Positions 63,039 through 64,000 of a stretch of DNA of 64,000 bases are shown here, piece after piece (the stretch's first letter is position 1; each line of letters opens with the position of its first letter). Where the stretch lies: positions 436,107-500,106 of the forward strand of contig CCNB01000043.1 in NCBI GenBank assembly GCA_000824785.1, read 5' to 3'. The notes beneath the pieces are model-generated. The model was not told the origin of the DNA and made no database searches. It was given only the letters and a program-made list of their open reading frames with translations. Position numbers and translations under genes: made by a program. The DNA comes from Mesorhizobium plurifarium. GTDB taxonomy: Bacteria; Pseudomonadota; Alphaproteobacteria; Rhizobiales; Rhizobiaceae.

Positions 63039-63998
63039 ATGAGCACAGTTGCCGAAACCCAGATCAAGCTGACACCGGAGCACGACGCCCGTCCCGGCGC
63101 AACGGTCCGTTCGCGGCTGCAGGACCTGCTGCCGAAGATCGTGTTGGCGCCGAGCTTCGCGGCGACGGTCGTCTTCGTCTACGGCTTCATTCTATGGACG
63201 ATCTATCTGTCCTTCACCAATTCCAAGACCTTCCCGTCCTACGACATCACCGGCGCCCGCGCCTATCAGCGGCTGTGGCGCTGGACCTTCGAGAGCGACC
63301 CGCCGTCGAGCTGGTACACCTCGATCACCAATATGGGCATTTTCGGCTTTCTCTACATCCTGATCTGCCTGGCGCTCGGCCTGTTCCTGGCCATCCTGCT
63401 CGACCAGAAGATCCGCGGCGAAGGCGTGCTGCGGCCGATCTACCTCTACCCGATGGCGCTCTCCTTCATCGTCACCGGCGTCGCCTGGAAGTGGTTCCTC
63501 GATCCTGGCCTCGGCCTTGAGCAGACGCTGCACCAATGGGGCTGGACGAGCTTCCATTTCGACTGGATCAAGAACAAGGATTTCGTCATCTACACGGTGG
63601 TCATCGCCGGCGTCTGGCAGGCCTCGGGCTTCATCATGGCGATGTTCCTGGCCGGCCTGCGCGGCATCGACGGCGAGATCATGAAGGCGGCGCAGATCGA
63701 CGGCGCGTCCACCTTCCAGCTCTACCGCCGCATCGTCATCCCGCTGCTGCGACCCGTGTTCCTGTCGGCCTTCATCGTGCTCGCGCATCTCGCCATCAAG
63801 TCCTACGACCTGGTCGTCGCGCTGACCAGCGGCGGGCCGGGCGGCTCGGCCTGGCTGCCGTCCAACTTCATGTATGAGTTCACCTTCAAGCGCAACGAGA
63901 TGGCGGTCGGTTCGGCGAGCGCGGTGATCATGCTGATGACGCTGACCGCGATCATCGTGCCTTACCTCTATTCCGAGCTCAGGGAGAAGCCGCGATGA
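63039..63998 (+). CDS. sugar ABC transporter permease (MalF-like)
   Basis: Inner-membrane permease of 319 residues with six predicted helices. The binding-protein-dependent transport signature EIMKAAQIDGASTFQLYRRIVIPLLRP (about 208-234, the EAA loop that contacts the ATPase) is present. It would pair with a second permease and an ATPase encoded further on. Its stop codon overlaps the next start (ATGA). Confidence 0.93.
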   Translation: MSTVAETQIKLTPEHDARPGATVRSRLQDLLPKIVLAPSFAATVVFVYGFILWTIYLSFTNSKTFPSYDITGARAYQRLWRWTFESDPPSSWYTSITNMGIFGFLYILICLALGLFLAILLDQKIRGEGVLRPIYLYPMALSFIVTGVAWKWFLDPGLGLEQTLHQWGWTSFHFDWIKNKDFVIYTVVIAGVWQASGFIMAMFLAGLRGIDGEIMKAAQIDGASTFQLYRRIVIPLLRPVFLSAFIVLAHLAIKSYDLVVALTSGGPGGSAWLPSNFMYEFTFKRNEMAVGSASAVIMLMTLTAIIVPYLYSELREKPR

Positions 63999-64000
63999 GC
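63995..64000 (+). CDS. start of the next gene, probably second ABC permease (partial)
   Basis: Only ATG AGC is in the window. The ATGA overlap with the permease gene and the order of CUT1 transporter operons make a MalG-like permease likely, but nothing in the six bases proves it. Confidence 0.5.

Overview
The window is a GC-rich, densely coded chromosomal segment of an alphaproteobacterium in the order Hyphomicrobiales (Rhizobiales), most likely Mesorhizobium or a close relative. The reasons are a homospermidine synthase, a Brucella-type Omp10 lipoprotein, a CpdR cell-cycle receiver, a suhB/alpha-r14-type small RNA beside an inositol-phosphatase-family gene, a ROSE-type thermometer before a small heat-shock gene, and many copies of modular intergenic palindromes of the rhizobial kind. 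The species was not determined.

Layout. 1-9.9 kb: nickel/cobalt exporter, DenD-like dehydrogenase, CDF metal exporter, GNAT, aminotransferase, SDR, DUF533 protein, tRNA hydroxylase trhO, KDPG aldolase eda and an SDR. 10-18.3 kb: AraC regulator, a 58-residue secreted protein, tRNA-Gln, DUF882 peptidase, sigma-54 response regulator, oligoendopeptidase F and a membrane-anchored helix-hairpin-helix protein. 18.5-22.9 kb: pabB-pabC, a DUF3445 protein and homospermidine synthase. 23-36 kb: envelope and housekeeping genes (Omp10, a 5'-nucleotidase with LysM, ferrochelatase, stomatin/NfeD pair, kdsD, a beta-barrel protein, galU, a lytic transglycosylase, a DUF459 protein, MAPEG). 36-42.6 kb: gltD-gltB, the two subunits of glutamate synthase. 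43-50.6 kb: threonine-aldolase-like enzyme, metallo-beta-lactamase-fold hydrolase, TauE exporter, Hsp20, lysophospholipase-like hydrolase, hisN-like phosphatase, a divergent small RNA, N-formylglutamate amidohydrolase-like gene and cpdR.

50.7-52.9 kb is an accessory islet. The 3' half of tRNA-Val(GAC) and its downstream flank, 59 bp in all, recur as an exact direct repeat 2,069 bp away. The segment between carries a 33-codon gene whose product matches the lasso-type RiPP leader pattern except for one residue, an outer-membrane beta-barrel gene and a secreted hypothetical protein. No integrase and no RiPP maturation genes are visible.

54.2-64 kb is a catabolic regulon that continues past the window. 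A LacI repressor gene heads a tightly packed operon (Gfo/Idh/MocA dehydrogenase, CoA-transferase, enoyl-CoA hydratase, aldehyde dehydrogenase, sugar ABC binding protein, permease and the first codons of a second permease). A DUF993 aldolase-like gene is divergent. Palindromes of the type TGGAACGTTCCA lie in front of both arms. The gene set suggests that a sugar or sugar-like solute is imported, oxidised, cleaved, and its product carried through a CoA thioester. I do not recognise this as a described pathway.
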